Counted from the stretch's first letter, positions 18,174-28,260 are shown. The stretch: DNA of 55,829 nt from an aff. Roholtiella sp. LEGE 12411 (GCF_015206995.1 NZ_JADEXR010000026.1:1-55829), one strand, 5' to 3'. Notes: generated by a model not told the origin, from the sequence alone. Program-made: numbers and translations.

Positions 18174-20591
18174 CTAAACCATATTTGCTGTAGTTGACTC
18201 AGATTCACTTACATCCAAATCATCAGTTTGAGCTTCTTCCACTTCCGATGAAAGAACTACTACTTCAGTCTCCACTTCTACAGAAGTTGGTGAAGTATGA
18301 ATTGCTGCGGATTTCTGAGCACGTTCTTGCAGTCGCTTTTCTTCTTCAGCAATTTCATCTGCACTTAACTGATGTCCTAATGACATAGCTTCACCAGGGC
18401 CGATCAGCGGACGTAGACCATTCAGTTCTGCCAGGATTGCAGTACCGTTGTTGATTACTACCGCTAAAAGTGGGTCGAGAGCGAAGAAAATACCGGAGAT
18501 TAACGCACCTAAGTTAGGAGCTGCCACGATGACGGTGTTCTGCCAAATAATATCCATTGCTTGACGCGCACATTTAATCGCCATGATTAAGCCGCGCAGG
18601 TCATCTTCCATCAGCACCACATCGGCTGTTTCTCTAGCGATGTCGGTGGCACCTGCAAAGGATATTGATGCATCGGCGTAAGCCAAGGCGGCAGAGTCGT
18701 TAATGCCATCGCCGCAGAACGCCACAATTTTACCACTGTCGTGTAATCCTTTAACTACTTCTACTTTCTTTTCTGGGAAAGCTTCAGCAGTGACATGATT
18801 GGGATGGATGCCAAGATTATTGGCGATGGAGTTAGCAACCCGTGTCACATCACCTGTGAGCATGTGTACAGTAATGCCCATTTCCTTGAGTTCGCGGATG
18901 ACTTCTTTGCTTTCTGGACGTGGTGGATCACTGTAGCGGATCACGCCAAGTAGTCTACCATCGCCTGCTACGTAAACTAGGGATTGACCGCCTGATTTGG
19001 CATCGGGATAGCGAATGTCGTATTCTTCCAAATCCACGTTTTCTTGCTTCATGAACCGGGGGCTACCGACGATGATATTCATCCCGTCGATTTTTGCCAC
19101 TGCACCTAGACCAATCTTATATTCCCACTCTTCGCATTCTTTGAGGGCAACACCTGTGTCTTTGGCGTGATGAACGATCGCCTCAGCAATGGGATGGGTT
19201 AGACCTTTCTCAGCACTAGCCGCGTAACACAAGATTTCGTCTTTGGTTAAGCGGACTTCCATAACGTCAATATCATTGACGCCTGCATGACCAATAGTTA
19301 GGGTTCCTGTTTTGTCACAAACAACGGTGTTAATGGTTGCTAACATTTCAATCGCGCGACCACTGCGGATAAGTACGCCATTGCGAGCCGCATAGGTGAG
19401 AACCGATAGAATTGTAGTCGGTACAGAAACCCGAATACCTGTACCAAAGTCTAAGGTGAGCAGTGCGATCGCTCGGTTCAGGTTGCCGCTAAAGATACCC
19501 ACACCTGCACCAATTAACAAGGTGGGAATTACCATTTGATTTGCCACTGTTGCTGCGTAGTTTTCAACCCGTGTATCATGCACAGGTGCAGCCTGCATCA
19601 GGTTGACAATCACACCAGCCCGGGTGTTGTTGCCAACTCGTTCTGACAGGATGGTTAATGTACCATCGACCAATAAGCTAGAAGCAAATACTTCTTCTCC
19701 GACTCTACGGGTTACAGGTACTGATTCACCCGTGAGTTTGCACTGGTCAATAATCCCTGTTCCTTCCATGACAATCCCGTCAACGGGAACTTGATCACCG
19801 GGATACACAACGACGTGATCACCAACAATTACATCTTGAGTGGGAATCTCTACGACTTGTCCATCGCGGATTACGAAGGCAGTCTTACTCAAGCAATCTA
19901 GAAGGTCAAGGGATGCTCGATCGCTACCCCGCGCTGTCATATCTCGGATGACTTCACCTCCTTCTACCAAACCCAACATGAAGGATGGAGCAAAGAAATG
20001 TCCTGTCGCTGTGTGTAAGGCGATCGCTAAACCATCCAAGAAGTCAATAGTTAACTGGTGCTCTTCTTGAATAGCATCCCATGCTCGTTTGAATACTGGA
20101 ATTGCACCAACAAATACAACAGCACCAATCAAAATAGGAGGAATTGGCAACCCAATCATTGCACCCAAACTGAGTACTAAACCTGCTACAGGAAAGCCCA
20201 GACGTTCTACAAAGTCTACTTCGTTGTTAGCCTTTCCCTTCTCTTCACCAGTCCATCCTGTAGGAACTTCAGCAGTCGATGCTAGCTGAATTGCCTTAAA
20301 CAATTTCTCTTGAATAGTGGCGATTCCGATGGCAGTTGGCTGGTGATCATAGCTAAGAATTAACGAACTAGCTAGAGCGTTAATTTGAACTTCAGTTGCA
20401 AAATCCAATTTACTCAGAACATACTTCAGCTGTAGAGTATATTCTTCATCCCAGGCAAGTTGAGGAATCCGAACGCGAAACCGCCCCGGAATCCAGTGAA
20501 CCACCTCGTAATGTATAGTTTCAGCGTGACTTAATGGATAAGTCTCAATAACGGTTATAGCGGGCTTCTCAACAGTGGTTTGACCTGACAT
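18174..20591 (-). CDS. CoBaHMA-type P-type ATPase with intact catalytic motifs
   Basis: This 805-aa pump has an N-terminal HMA-like domain (about 26-105; YEVVHWIPGRFRVRIPQL) with the basic strand R-x-R-x-R instead of the CxxC metal motif, the pattern described as CoBaHMA/HMA_2. Catalytic motifs are complete: LTGES (286-290), DKTGTLT (Asp426), nucleotide-domain THP (465-467), LTGD (578-581), GDGINDSAAL (627-636). The M4 site that is CPC/SPC in classic P1B pumps reads RVSVPTT (387-393), so the transported ion cannot be read off; mycobacterial CtpC-like Mn/Zn exporters are the nearest functional comparison. A 60-residue acidic tail (EVETEVVVLSSEVEEAQTDD) follows the last helix. It is followed by a strong terminator. 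Confidence 0.85.
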   Translation of the reverse strand: MSGQTTVEKPAITVIETYPLSHAETIHYEVVHWIPGRFRVRIPQLAWDEEYTLQLKYVLSKLDFATEVQINALASSLILSYDHQPTAIGIATIQEKLFKAIQLASTAEVPTGWTGEEKGKANNEVDFVERLGFPVAGLVLSLGAMIGLPIPPILIGAVVFVGAIPVFKRAWDAIQEEHQLTIDFLDGLAIALHTATGHFFAPSFMLGLVEGGEVIRDMTARGSDRASLDLLDCLSKTAFVIRDGQVVEIPTQDVIVGDHVVVYPGDQVPVDGIVMEGTGIIDQCKLTGESVPVTRRVGEEVFASSLLVDGTLTILSERVGNNTRAGVIVNLMQAAPVHDTRVENYAATVANQMVIPTLLIGAGVGIFSGNLNRAIALLTLDFGTGIRVSVPTTILSVLTYAARNGVLIRSGRAIEMLATINTVVCDKTGTLTIGHAGVNDIDVMEVRLTKDEILCYAASAEKGLTHPIAEAIVHHAKDTGVALKECEEWEYKIGLGAVAKIDGMNIIVGSPRFMKQENVDLEEYDIRYPDAKSGGQSLVYVAGDGRLLGVIRYSDPPRPESKEVIRELKEMGITVHMLTGDVTRVANSIANNLGIHPNHVTAEAFPEKKVEVVKGLHDSGKIVAFCGDGINDSAALAYADASISFAGATDIARETADVVLMEDDLRGLIMAIKCARQAMDIIWQNTVIVAAPNLGALISGIFFALDPLLAVVINNGTAILAELNGLRPLIGPGEAMSLGHQLSADEIAEEEKRLQERAQKSAAIHTSPTSVEVETEVVVLSSEVEEAQTDDLDVSESESTTANMV

Positions 20592-21284
20592 AGGGCTTCA
20601 GTTTGTATTGGGTTTGTACACATTTAGGAAAATTGCACAGTAGTATCTAGGCTTGAAATCCTTGGCACAGCCTATTCACAAATAGGACACGTTTACCTAA
20701 GATTTACGCGGACAAAAGCTAGCAAACAATTATTTCCTACTTCGATTAGCAAAATTGTCAGAATTACTGATTAGCAAGCATTCCGTAACTTAAAGTTATC
20801 AAGTCATCAAATACTTACCATAGTAAAGTCTTATTGCTCTCCTCTTCTGAAACACATTTGGTAAGCCTTGAAATTCAGGGTTATGGAAAATTGTGTTTCT
20901 TTCAAATGTTGCTGGTGGGGTTTGCCGCTAGTTGTAGGCTGATATTTGCCACAGTTTGGCTCTCAGCTAAACTAAACACAAACAATATTTAGGTTAACAA
21001 CAAGAGGTTATGCATACGTTTGTAGTGTATGGTATCACTTTATTACTCTAATGCTAATAAAGTGCTAATAAACAAAGTCTACAGTATATTCTGGTTGAAC
21101 AAAAAAGAATGTTTACGAAAGTAAACTCAAGTACAAAGTCTGAAGTATGAAACTTTTTTGCCCACTGGAAGCGAGGCATATACCGATTTATTGAAAGCGA
21201 CGGGAAACGTAATCCCCTCGTGAGTAAAGAGGGATAGTCGCCCTGTCGCTTGGGGTATAGGGCATTGGTAACTTCTTGCCCATG

Positions 21285-21458
21285 CCCGAATGGCACTAAG
21301 TTTAAGATACAGCCCTTACCTTGAATGGGAACCTATCTTCGGAGGCGTAGCCTCTTATATCTTGAACAGAGGCAGAGCCTATGGGAATACATTCCCAGTC
21401 TTCAGACTGCAAACGAGGCGACACAAGCCTTTGGGCTTTTCAAGCGTGCTATTCGCCC
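21285..21458. mobile_element. MITE family B, copy 1 (about 174 bp)
   Basis: The ends are CCCGAATGGCAC (21285) and, imperfectly inverted, GTGCTATTCGCCC (21446-21458). Inside are ACAGCCCTTACC, TCTTCGGAGGCG and ACACAAGCCTTTGGGCTTTT, all shared with copy 2 at 30556-30744. A lone terminus recurs at 42887-42922. It occupies the middle of the 1070-base gap upstream of the first ATPase gene; 20600-21160 holds no ORF or repeat that I can support. Confidence 0.7.
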
Positions 21459-21657
21459 ATGCCCCATTTCCCATGACCAAAAACTCCATCCCCTTGTGGG
21501 TAGAGTTTTCTATTTCATACTTTTTCCTTTACACTTGAGACTTCTTTAGTCAATGCAACCATAATGGCAAAAAATGTGACTTAGAGGTATTAGTGCCATC
21601 TAGACCGCATCTCCAGAAATAACCATACACCGTTGACCAGATTAGAATCAAGAAGTT

Positions 21658-21861
21658 TCAAGAAAACTGTCTCATCAGTATCAGCATATTCTGGTTTATG
21701 TAGACTTCGACTTCTGTGGAAGTAAAGCTGTAACCATACTCTGCACCTAATTGTACCGTTAACTCTACAAAATTTTCTCGGTCAGATGCACTTTTTAGCT
21801 TTTCTACCAGAGAAGGGTTTTGGATAATCACTTGGTGAAATTGTTTGACCTGTTTTGACAT
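21658..21861 (-). CDS. Nif11-domain small protein
   Basis: From ATG 21861 (GAGG ribosome site 8 bases upstream) the 67-aa product reads MSKQVKQFHQVIIQNPSLVE then LKSASDRENFVELTVQLGAEYGYSFTSTEVE, the Nif11 domain pattern. Nif11 domains occur as free proteins linked to nitrogen fixation and as leader peptides of modified natural products. Here the C-terminus is only YINQNMLILMRQFS, without a Gly-Gly cleavage site or a Cys/Ser-rich core, so a peptide-product precursor is unlikely. The upstream GTG (21873) overlaps the ribosome site and was rejected. It lies 30 bases downstream of an FGE-like gene and is probably co-transcribed. Confidence 0.75.
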   Translation of the reverse strand: MSKQVKQFHQVIIQNPSLVEKLKSASDRENFVELTVQLGAEYGYSFTSTEVEVYINQNMLILMRQFS

Positions 21862-21891
21862 GTTTATCCTCACTTAATTAGTGCTGAGTTG

Positions 21892-23256
21892 TCATTTGTT
21901 ATTCTTCCCTGCCCCCTGCCTTGCATTAGAACAGACTACTCGAAAACCAATACCACTACCTGCGTGATCAGCTTTATCCCAATGGCGCTGAGCAGCACGA
22001 CAAAGGCTTGGTAGACAATACCAAGAACCACCCCGCAAGAGGCGATGCTCTTGAAGTTCTGCCTGTTCCCAAACGCTACCGTCACAAGGAGCTTCTTGAT
22101 AGTTGTCGTGCCAAGTATCGGCACACCACTCCCATACGTTGCCATGCATATCGCATAGTCCAAATGCGTTAGCAACTTGAAAACTTCCTACTGGTGCTGT
22201 CCGCTGGCGATATTCACCTACAGGTTCTAAGTTGTAAATATAATTGCCGTCATAATTAGCTAGTTCGGGTGTAATGGTTTCACCAAAATGGAAAGGTGTT
22301 GTTGTTCTGGCACGACAGGCATACTCCCATTCGGCTTCGCTTGGTAAGCGATAATCTCGTTTGGTGAGTTTGGTGAGTCGGGCACAAAATTCGATTGCAT
22401 CGTGCCACGAAACTTGCTCTACAGGTTGATTTTCGCCTTTAGTATGGGCTGGATCAGGATTGAGTGAGCGATGGATGGTTGGTAAATTAGCGATCGCTCG
22501 CCATTGTGCTTGAGTAATTGTAAATCTTCCCATACAAAAAGGCTCAATTGTTACCTGATGCTGGGGTTCTTCATGATTTTCTCGCCCTTGTTCAGCCTCT
22601 TGGGAACCCATCCAAAAGACACCCTTTGGCAGAATAATCATATCTAAAGCAACATTCTCTAGTTCTTCCTGGAAGTATTGAGCTTCACTTCCGTAGCAAT
22701 TAGCCAGTTGTCCCTGTGTATCAACAGTCACTACCTGAAAAATCAAAGTTTGCTCCTTGATTGGTAAAGCTGTGGTAATTTGGGATTGTTCCGGTTCTAA
22801 GAGGGTTTGAGCTTGAGATTCTGCTTTAATGATCTCTGGTATTGGAAATTGAACTTGTACTTGATTTGTTTGCTTTAGTTGTCCTTGTAAGTCACTTAAT
22901 TCATGGTTTAACTGGTCTGATTGTGAAAGCAGACCTGCTAAATCTGATTCTCGTTGTTGTAAGGTGGTTAAAAGTTTTTGAGATTGTTGGTTTGCTTGCT
23001 CCAACTCAGAATGGAGTTGAGCTATGGTTTGGTCTGCTTCTTGAAGCTGGGACTGAAACTGCTGGATTTGTTCACGATCAGGTTTGACCGTTACCCATAT
23101 CTTTTGTGCCCATTCCAATCTCGCCCGCTCTTTCAAGGAGACTTCTGGAATCAGCCCGATTACCAAAGAGAGCGGTTGGAGGTTCCAACCACACATTAAG
23201 CAATTCTCGGTTTTATCTGCAACGTATTTCGTTTGGCAAACAGGACATCGAGGCAT
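21892..23256 (-). CDS. Zinc-ribbon, coiled-coil, FGE-sulfatase (SUMF1-like) domain protein
   Basis: This 454-aa protein has three parts. Residues 1-28 form a zinc ribbon (CPVCQTKY, CLMCGW). Residues about 60-145 are a Gln/Glu/Leu coiled coil. Residues about 205-450 are a formylglycine-generating-enzyme-like domain (PKGVFWMGSQEAEQG, QPVEQVSWHDAIEFC, YRLPSEAEWEYACRA, GLCDMHGNVWEWCADTW, RLLRGGSWYC, GIGFRVVCS). Such domains bind Ca2+, and many family members are binding modules or act on other substrates. A true FGE needs a specific pair of Cys in the C-terminal part; Cys residues are present near the end (SWYCLPSLCRAAQ) but the pair cannot be confirmed by eye. It lies between two CoBaHMA ATPase genes and upstream of the Nif11 gene. 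Confidence 0.8.
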   Translation of the reverse strand: MPRCPVCQTKYVADKTENCLMCGWNLQPLSLVIGLIPEVSLKERARLEWAQKIWVTVKPDREQIQQFQSQLQEADQTIAQLHSELEQANQQSQKLLTTLQQRESDLAGLLSQSDQLNHELSDLQGQLKQTNQVQVQFPIPEIIKAESQAQTLLEPEQSQITTALPIKEQTLIFQVVTVDTQGQLANCYGSEAQYFQEELENVALDMIILPKGVFWMGSQEAEQGRENHEEPQHQVTIEPFCMGRFTITQAQWRAIANLPTIHRSLNPDPAHTKGENQPVEQVSWHDAIEFCARLTKLTKRDYRLPSEAEWEYACRARTTTPFHFGETITPELANYDGNYIYNLEPVGEYRQRTAPVGSFQVANAFGLCDMHGNVWEWCADTWHDNYQEAPCDGSVWEQAELQEHRLLRGGSWYCLPSLCRAAQRHWDKADHAGSGIGFRVVCSNARQGAGKNNK

Positions 23257-23360
23257 AATATAATTTCCTCTGAACCTGAAGCGGTATTTAAATTGATGAA
23301 TATCTAATGAAGCATTGTACGATGGAATCGCATATATTCCACAAAAGTTTTAAGAACTTA

Positions 23361-25664
23361 TTAACTGGACACTGGGGGCTGGGGACTGGGAGTAAGTACT
23401 TGCAATTCCCTAGAATCAGCAGAGCATTCAGCAGATTTAACAGGGCGTTTAATATCGGGTATAGGTTTTACCACGACTGAATCGAAGCTAGCAGCTGCTT
23501 GGGCATTAAACAGGGGGCGGAAACTGTTCAACTCGGCAATCAGGGCTGAGCCATTACTGACGATGACGCCTAAAACTGGATCGAAAGCAAATAAAACGCC
23601 TGCAAGTACTACACCAATATTTGGTATAGCGATGAGGGCAGTATTTTGGTAAATAATATCCATTGCTTGTTTTGCGATCGCAATGGCGTGAGGTATGCCC
23701 CGCAGATCATCATCTAACAGGACTACATCGGCGGTTTCTCGCGCAATATCAATACCGCTAGCAAAAGAAATGGAAACATCTGCATGTGCTAAGGCTGCGG
23801 CATCATTTATGCCTTCTCCAATGAAAACTACAGTCCGCTCTTGGCTTTGGAGTTGGCGAACGACTTCGACTTTTTGGTCAGGAAACGATTCTGCATAAAC
23901 ATGACTACTTTTAATGCCCAATTCCTGAGCCACACGATTAGCGACTCGTTGGTTATCGCCACTTAACATATAGGTTTGCTGACCTTGGCTTTCTAAGATG
24001 GTAATTACTTGGGCGCTTTCTGGACGTACGGGGTCTGTATACAAAATTACGCCTAACAATTCACCACCCATAGCGACATATACTGTAGATTGGCTGCCTG
24101 TTCTTAGCTCTGGATGGCGTTGATGAGTGGGATTAATATCAATGCCTTCTTGCAGCATAAGACGATAACTACCCGCTAAAATCCGTTGTCCAGAAATTTG
24201 GGCAATAACACCAAAGCCAATGCGATAATCCCAAGTTTCGCAAGGGCGAGTTTTGATATTATTCTCCTGGGCATGACGCAGAATCGCGCTAGCTACAGGA
24301 TGGGTGTTACCTTGTTCTGCTGATGCCGCAATTTGTAAGATATAAGCTGATGAAATTTCGGGTCTGGAGGTTTTAATTGCTACAACTTCAGCATTACCTT
24401 GGGTTAGTGTTCCGGTTTTGTCAAAAACGACTGTATCTGTCCGGGCGAGGATTTCTAGGGCGCGTCCGCTACGGATGTAGATGCCATGCCGCGCAGCATA
24501 GGTAAGGGCTGCTAGAACCGTAGAAGGTACGGCAATGCGGATGCTGTGGCTAAAATCGAGATGCAAAGGAGCAAGCGATCGCGATACATCTCTAGTGAGA
24601 GCAAAAATGGCGCCGCTCAGGACGAGGGTTGGTACAATGGTCGCATCAGCAACTTTGGCTGCATAATCTTCAACGCGTGTATCATGAACTGGAGCCGATT
24701 GCAAGAGTTCGACTGTCACTCCTAAGCGGGTATTTTTGCCAATTCGTTTTGTTAGTATGCAGATCTTGCCTTCTAACAACAAAGTAGAGGCATGAACTAC
24801 CTGTCCTTCAGAGCGAGAAACTAACGTAGATTCTCCTGTGAGTTTATGTTCATCAATTAATGCTGTACCCCGCAGTACTCGCCCACTCACTGGAATCATT
24901 TCACCTGGATAGACAATAACGCGATCGCCTTTTTGCACCTCTTTCAGGGAAACTTGTGCCTCTTGTCCATTCCGTTCTACCTTGACAGATTTATCCATAT
25001 CCATGAACAAATCCATCAATTGCCTCTCCGAAGCGCGGGCGGTGGCATCTCGCAGCGCATCCCCTGTTTCCATTAAACTCAACATCAGTGACGGGCCTAC
25101 AAAGTCTCCTTTTATGGTGTATAGACCTAGCCAAAGTGCATCAAGAATATCCGCGTCTAGTCGTCGTTCTTTTACAGTTGTTTCTACAAGCCTAGTCACA
25201 AAAGGTGCAGCAGCCACAGCAATTAAGCCACCAATTGCCAAAGCCGGGATAGGTAGCGTCAACTGACTAGAAAGCACAGCCAAACCCAAGCTGATCATCG
25301 GGAGTCCAAGCCGTTCTATCCAGTCGATATCTGGTCTGAGTTCCGTTTTTATTGGCACTGTCCCCGGCGGAAGGTCAACAACGCTAGCCTGCTGAATGCT
25401 ATTTAACAAGCTTTTTTGTACCGTTGTTACAGACACATCGGGTTCATAGTAGACAATTAACGAGCTAGATGGCTGGTTAATCCGCACACTAACAACAAAA
25501 TCAAAAGATTCTATGAGCCAAGTCAGCGAACTTGCATATTCTGGATCATCTGCAAGTCGAGGTATGCGAATCCGAAATCGCTCCTGAGTAATGTGGACAA
25601 TTTTATAATCTATTTCCTGAAATTGATTTTTTATGGGAATTTCATCAGCTGTGGGCGCGGGCAT
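23361..25664 (-). CDS. CoBaHMA-type P-type ATPase with GEG in place of GDG
   Basis: This 767-aa paralogue of the 805-aa pump has a CoBaHMA-type domain at about 18-98 (YKIVHITQERFRIRIPRL). LTGES (275-279), [10 protein letters not shown] (Asp415) and THP (454-456) are present. Two motifs deviate: TGD is SGD (568-570), and the Mg2+-binding GDGxND is GEGIND (616-621). The first Asp of that motif is nearly invariant in P-type ATPases, so activity may be reduced or regulated, although Glu could still bind Mg2+. M4 reads RIAVPSTV. Close spacing to the FGE-like gene (104 bases) suggests joint transcription with FGE and Nif11. The transported ion is unknown. Confidence 0.85.
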   Translation of the reverse strand: MPAPTADEIPIKNQFQEIDYKIVHITQERFRIRIPRLADDPEYASSLTWLIESFDFVVSVRINQPSSSLIVYYEPDVSVTTVQKSLLNSIQQASVVDLPPGTVPIKTELRPDIDWIERLGLPMISLGLAVLSSQLTLPIPALAIGGLIAVAAAPFVTRLVETTVKERRLDADILDALWLGLYTIKGDFVGPSLMLSLMETGDALRDATARASERQLMDLFMDMDKSVKVERNGQEAQVSLKEVQKGDRVIVYPGEMIPVSGRVLRGTALIDEHKLTGESTLVSRSEGQVVHASTLLLEGKICILTKRIGKNTRLGVTVELLQSAPVHDTRVEDYAAKVADATIVPTLVLSGAIFALTRDVSRSLAPLHLDFSHSIRIAVPSTVLAALTYAARHGIYIRSGRALEILARTDTVVFDKTGTLTQGNAEVVAIKTSRPEISSAYILQIAASAEQGNTHPVASAILRHAQENNIKTRPCETWDYRIGFGVIAQISGQRILAGSYRLMLQEGIDINPTHQRHPELRTGSQSTVYVAMGGELLGVILYTDPVRPESAQVITILESQGQQTYMLSGDNQRVANRVAQELGIKSSHVYAESFPDQKVEVVRQLQSQERTVVFIGEGINDAAALAHADVSISFASGIDIARETADVVLLDDDLRGIPHAIAIAKQAMDIIYQNTALIAIPNIGVVLAGVLFAFDPVLGVIVSNGSALIAELNSFRPLFNAQAAASFDSVVVKPIPDIKRPVKSAECSADSRELQVLTPSPQPPVSS

Positions 25665-25698
25665 AAGGTCTTACCTCTTAGGGAGAATTAATTAAATC

Positions 25699-25882
25699 AG
25701 GACTTACGCAAGTGTCATATTTTTAACGCCAGAGGTTGTCCAGAGTCAAAGGTCAAAAGTCCAAAAAACCTTGATTCTTGAACGCCACTTGCTTTAAGTC
25801 AAAAGAGCCGCAAGGGCGCAGTGGCTCCCCTTGACCCTTGACCCTTATACCAGAAGCCTTGTGTGCCAGTTGCGTAAGTCCT
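25699..25882. mobile_element. MITE family A, copy 2, with a nested palindrome (184 bp)
   Basis: The outer element matches copy 1 but is interrupted at about 25781-25830 by a second repeat with inverted ends GCCACT and AGTGGC and a GCCGCAAGGGCGC centre. It lies in the 1250-base gap upstream of the second ATPase gene. The remainder of that gap holds a 9-bp inverted repeat (26135-26143 with 26166-26174, GCTGAGTAC) and no supported gene. Confidence 0.85.
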
Positions 25883-26919
25883 ATAAAAGAGAAAGGATGA
25901 AATAAATCGGTATATGCCGGACAATGAAAATTAGAATCAAGGGGTATGGAAAGTCCAATTAGCATAATAATCTAGTGATATTTATAAAGGTTTGCACTGC
26001 TTTGCAGTTATCAAAATCATGCGTTTTATCATAGGTCACTGCTTCTAGCTACAGGATGAAGACTGAAAAGAGATTAGCTAGTTGTAGCATTAGCAACATT
26101 TACATTGCTTAAATAGCCTGATTACTTACTCAATGCTGAGTACTGAGTGATGAGTAAAGTAGAAAGTACTCAGCACTGAATGGCATTATCTGAGAAATGA
26201 TTGTTCTTGGGAAGTCTCTTAAATCTTGAACTACAAACGCAGCACATTTCCAATCCTTCTTCCGACCTAAATACCTTTCCTCCTTACGGTATGAGAAATG
26301 AGCCGAAAGATACTGTTATAATTTTGCTAATTGTAAGTATTCTTAGTTTAAGATTATGCCATAAAAGGCGTACTTTGTTTGATACAAAGCTTTTACAACA
26401 TAGTTAAGTTAACATTATGAGTTAAAAATAAATTCATCAATCAAATTTATGTGATAGGCAATCTACAGAATATTTTTACCAGATTAGCCTTACTATAATT
26501 TATAGTGTAGACTCTGCGTAAGTAAAAATCTTGCTTCAGTTGATCGGTCTGTTGTATTTAGATTTTGCAGTTGATCGCCAGAATGAATATCAGCGTTGAT
26601 CTAACAGTCAGCTAAGATTTTTTGAGGCATTCCTCTGGTTTGCTGTGTAGAGGAATCCTCAAGAAAGATAAATAGATAAATATTCATATCAGAAGGTAAG
26701 AGCAATCTGTGAGGGTGCAGGCTTCAGTTGCAAAGAGCGACTTTCAAAATCGAAAGTTTTGTGATCAGTAATAGTACTTTTGTTCTAAACAAGTATAGAT
26801 TTTCACAATTTAATACCAAGAAATTGTGAAGAAAGATTACTAGAGTTGTTGTTTTGCTATATTTCTTATAGTCTCCATAGTCTCTCTCCATAACCCCAGT
26901 TAATTTTTTGGTAGCTTTT

Positions 26920-28260
26920 ATGTCCTTTATTGCCATTGATAGGGTTAGTATCCAGCCCAACAGGCGTCCTCTGAACGACCAAAAAGTTGCTGAGTTGATG
27001 CAATCTATTAAGGCGAACGGACTCTTGAACCCTATAACTATCGATCAACATTTCAATCTGATTGCAGGGCTGCACCGCCTAACTGCTTGCAAGCTCTTGG
27101 GGCTGGAACAGATTGAATACCGGATTGTAACTTGTGAGGACGTAGACCATGCCAGATTGGCTGAAATCGATGAAAACCTCATTCGTAATGAACTAGAAGC
27201 CTTAGAACGAGCTGAATTCTGGCTAGAGAGAGATCAAATCTTAGAGCGGATAGGTTTGCGCGCTCAATCTGGAGAAAACCAATACACCAAAAAAGGGGGT
27301 GAATTGATTTCACCCCCTGGTAAAACAACTGTACAACTAGCTCAAGAGGCAGGTTATGACAAGCGGACATATCAATTAGGAAAGCAAATTGCTAAAAATA
27401 TTGATCCAGAAGTTAAAGAGGTAATTAAGAAAACACCTGTTGCCAAGAGTCAGTCCACTTTGTTAAAAATAGCCAGAGCAGGTAGCAAAGAGCGCGAGCA
27501 AGCAGAACAGGCAGAACAAAAAGCACAAGAAGCGAAGCATCAGCAAAAGCAAGAAGAAATGGAAATACAAGCCAAGTTAGCAGCAGAAGCTAGAACTAAG
27601 CTCAAAGAACAGCAATTGATTGTACTACAAAGCTCTACTGCTCAAAAGCAGGCAAAACAGTCTCTAAAATCTGCTAAACCACAAGTTGAAAAAAAAATCC
27701 ATGCTACTCCAATTCTACCAGGGGCAGAGTTAGGAGATGAGTGGATACTTGATCGGCATTTAGTTTACTGTGATGATACGGCTGAGGATAAATTTATTGA
27801 CCTGCTTCCTTCCAATGCCGCTTTAGCGATCGCGACTCTTTCATCGGAGTGGAATCATGATTATCTCATTAATGAAGCTCACGTTGTTGCTGTGCTAGTT
27901 CGGGAAGGACACATCCAAGATTTTTGTGCTCGCCATCGTATGCCCTTTAGATTTGAGTGGGTCTTGGGTGAATTATATGTGGGTATTTACTCTCTAAATC
28001 CCATACTCAAACCAGAGAAACCTGTTGGCATTGAGGGTGTAGAGGGAATTGTTGCTTATTTAATCAGTTTGTATACAAAGCATGATAATTTTGTGCTTGC
28101 ACCTTTTTTGGGACATGCTGAAGTATTAATTGCCTGTGAAAGGATGAGACGCATCTGCTTTGCTGGTGACAAAGCCACAGAAAATGTTGATCGAGCGATC
28201 GCTCGGTGGCAAAAGTGGACAGGACAAGAGGCGAAAAGAGAAAAACACTGTTATACCTAG
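26920..28260 (+). CDS. ParB N-terminal domain fused to a degenerate DNA-methyltransferase-like domain
   Basis: This is a 446-aa protein. Residues 1-90 are a ParB/sulfiredoxin-type nuclease domain (IQPNRRPLNDQKVAELMQSI, LIAGLHRLTACKLLG). Residues about 100-260 are helical, with a Gln/Glu/Lys-rich coiled coil. Residues about 265-440 follow the layout of a type II N4/N6 methylase (DEWILDRHLVYCDD, then APFLGHAEVLIACERM, then AIARWQKWTGQEA), but the catalytic DPPY is absent (LAIATLSSEWN) and DPFxGSGTT reads APFLGHAEV. ParB-methylase fusions are known from phages and plasmids; here the methylase half should be inactive. No parA or replication gene is adjacent. ATG 26920 is preferred to a TTG at 26908. 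Role unknown; DNA binding or regulation is plausible. Confidence 0.7.
   Translation: MSFIAIDRVSIQPNRRPLNDQKVAELMQSIKANGLLNPITIDQHFNLIAGLHRLTACKLLGLEQIEYRIVTCEDVDHARLAEIDENLIRNELEALERAEFWLERDQILERIGLRAQSGENQYTKKGGELISPPGKTTVQLAQEAGYDKRTYQLGKQIAKNIDPEVKEVIKKTPVAKSQSTLLKIARAGSKEREQAEQAEQKAQEAKHQQKQEEMEIQAKLAAEARTKLKEQQLIVLQSSTAQKQAKQSLKSAKPQVEKKIHATPILPGAELGDEWILDRHLVYCDDTAEDKFIDLLPSNAALAIATLSSEWNHDYLINEAHVVAVLVREGHIQDFCARHRMPFRFEWVLGELYVGIYSLNPILKPEKPVGIEGVEGIVAYLISLYTKHDNFVLAPFLGHAEVLIACERMRRICFAGDKATENVDRAIARWQKWTGQEAKREKHCYT

Noticed and set aside
21290-21549. Two overlapping plus-strand ORFs of about 80 aa
   Set aside because: They are translations of MITE B copy 1.
26920-28260. Plasmid partition or prophage locus
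   Set aside because: ParB-like gene has no parA, replication, integrase or phage genes around it; flanks are chromosomal ion genes.
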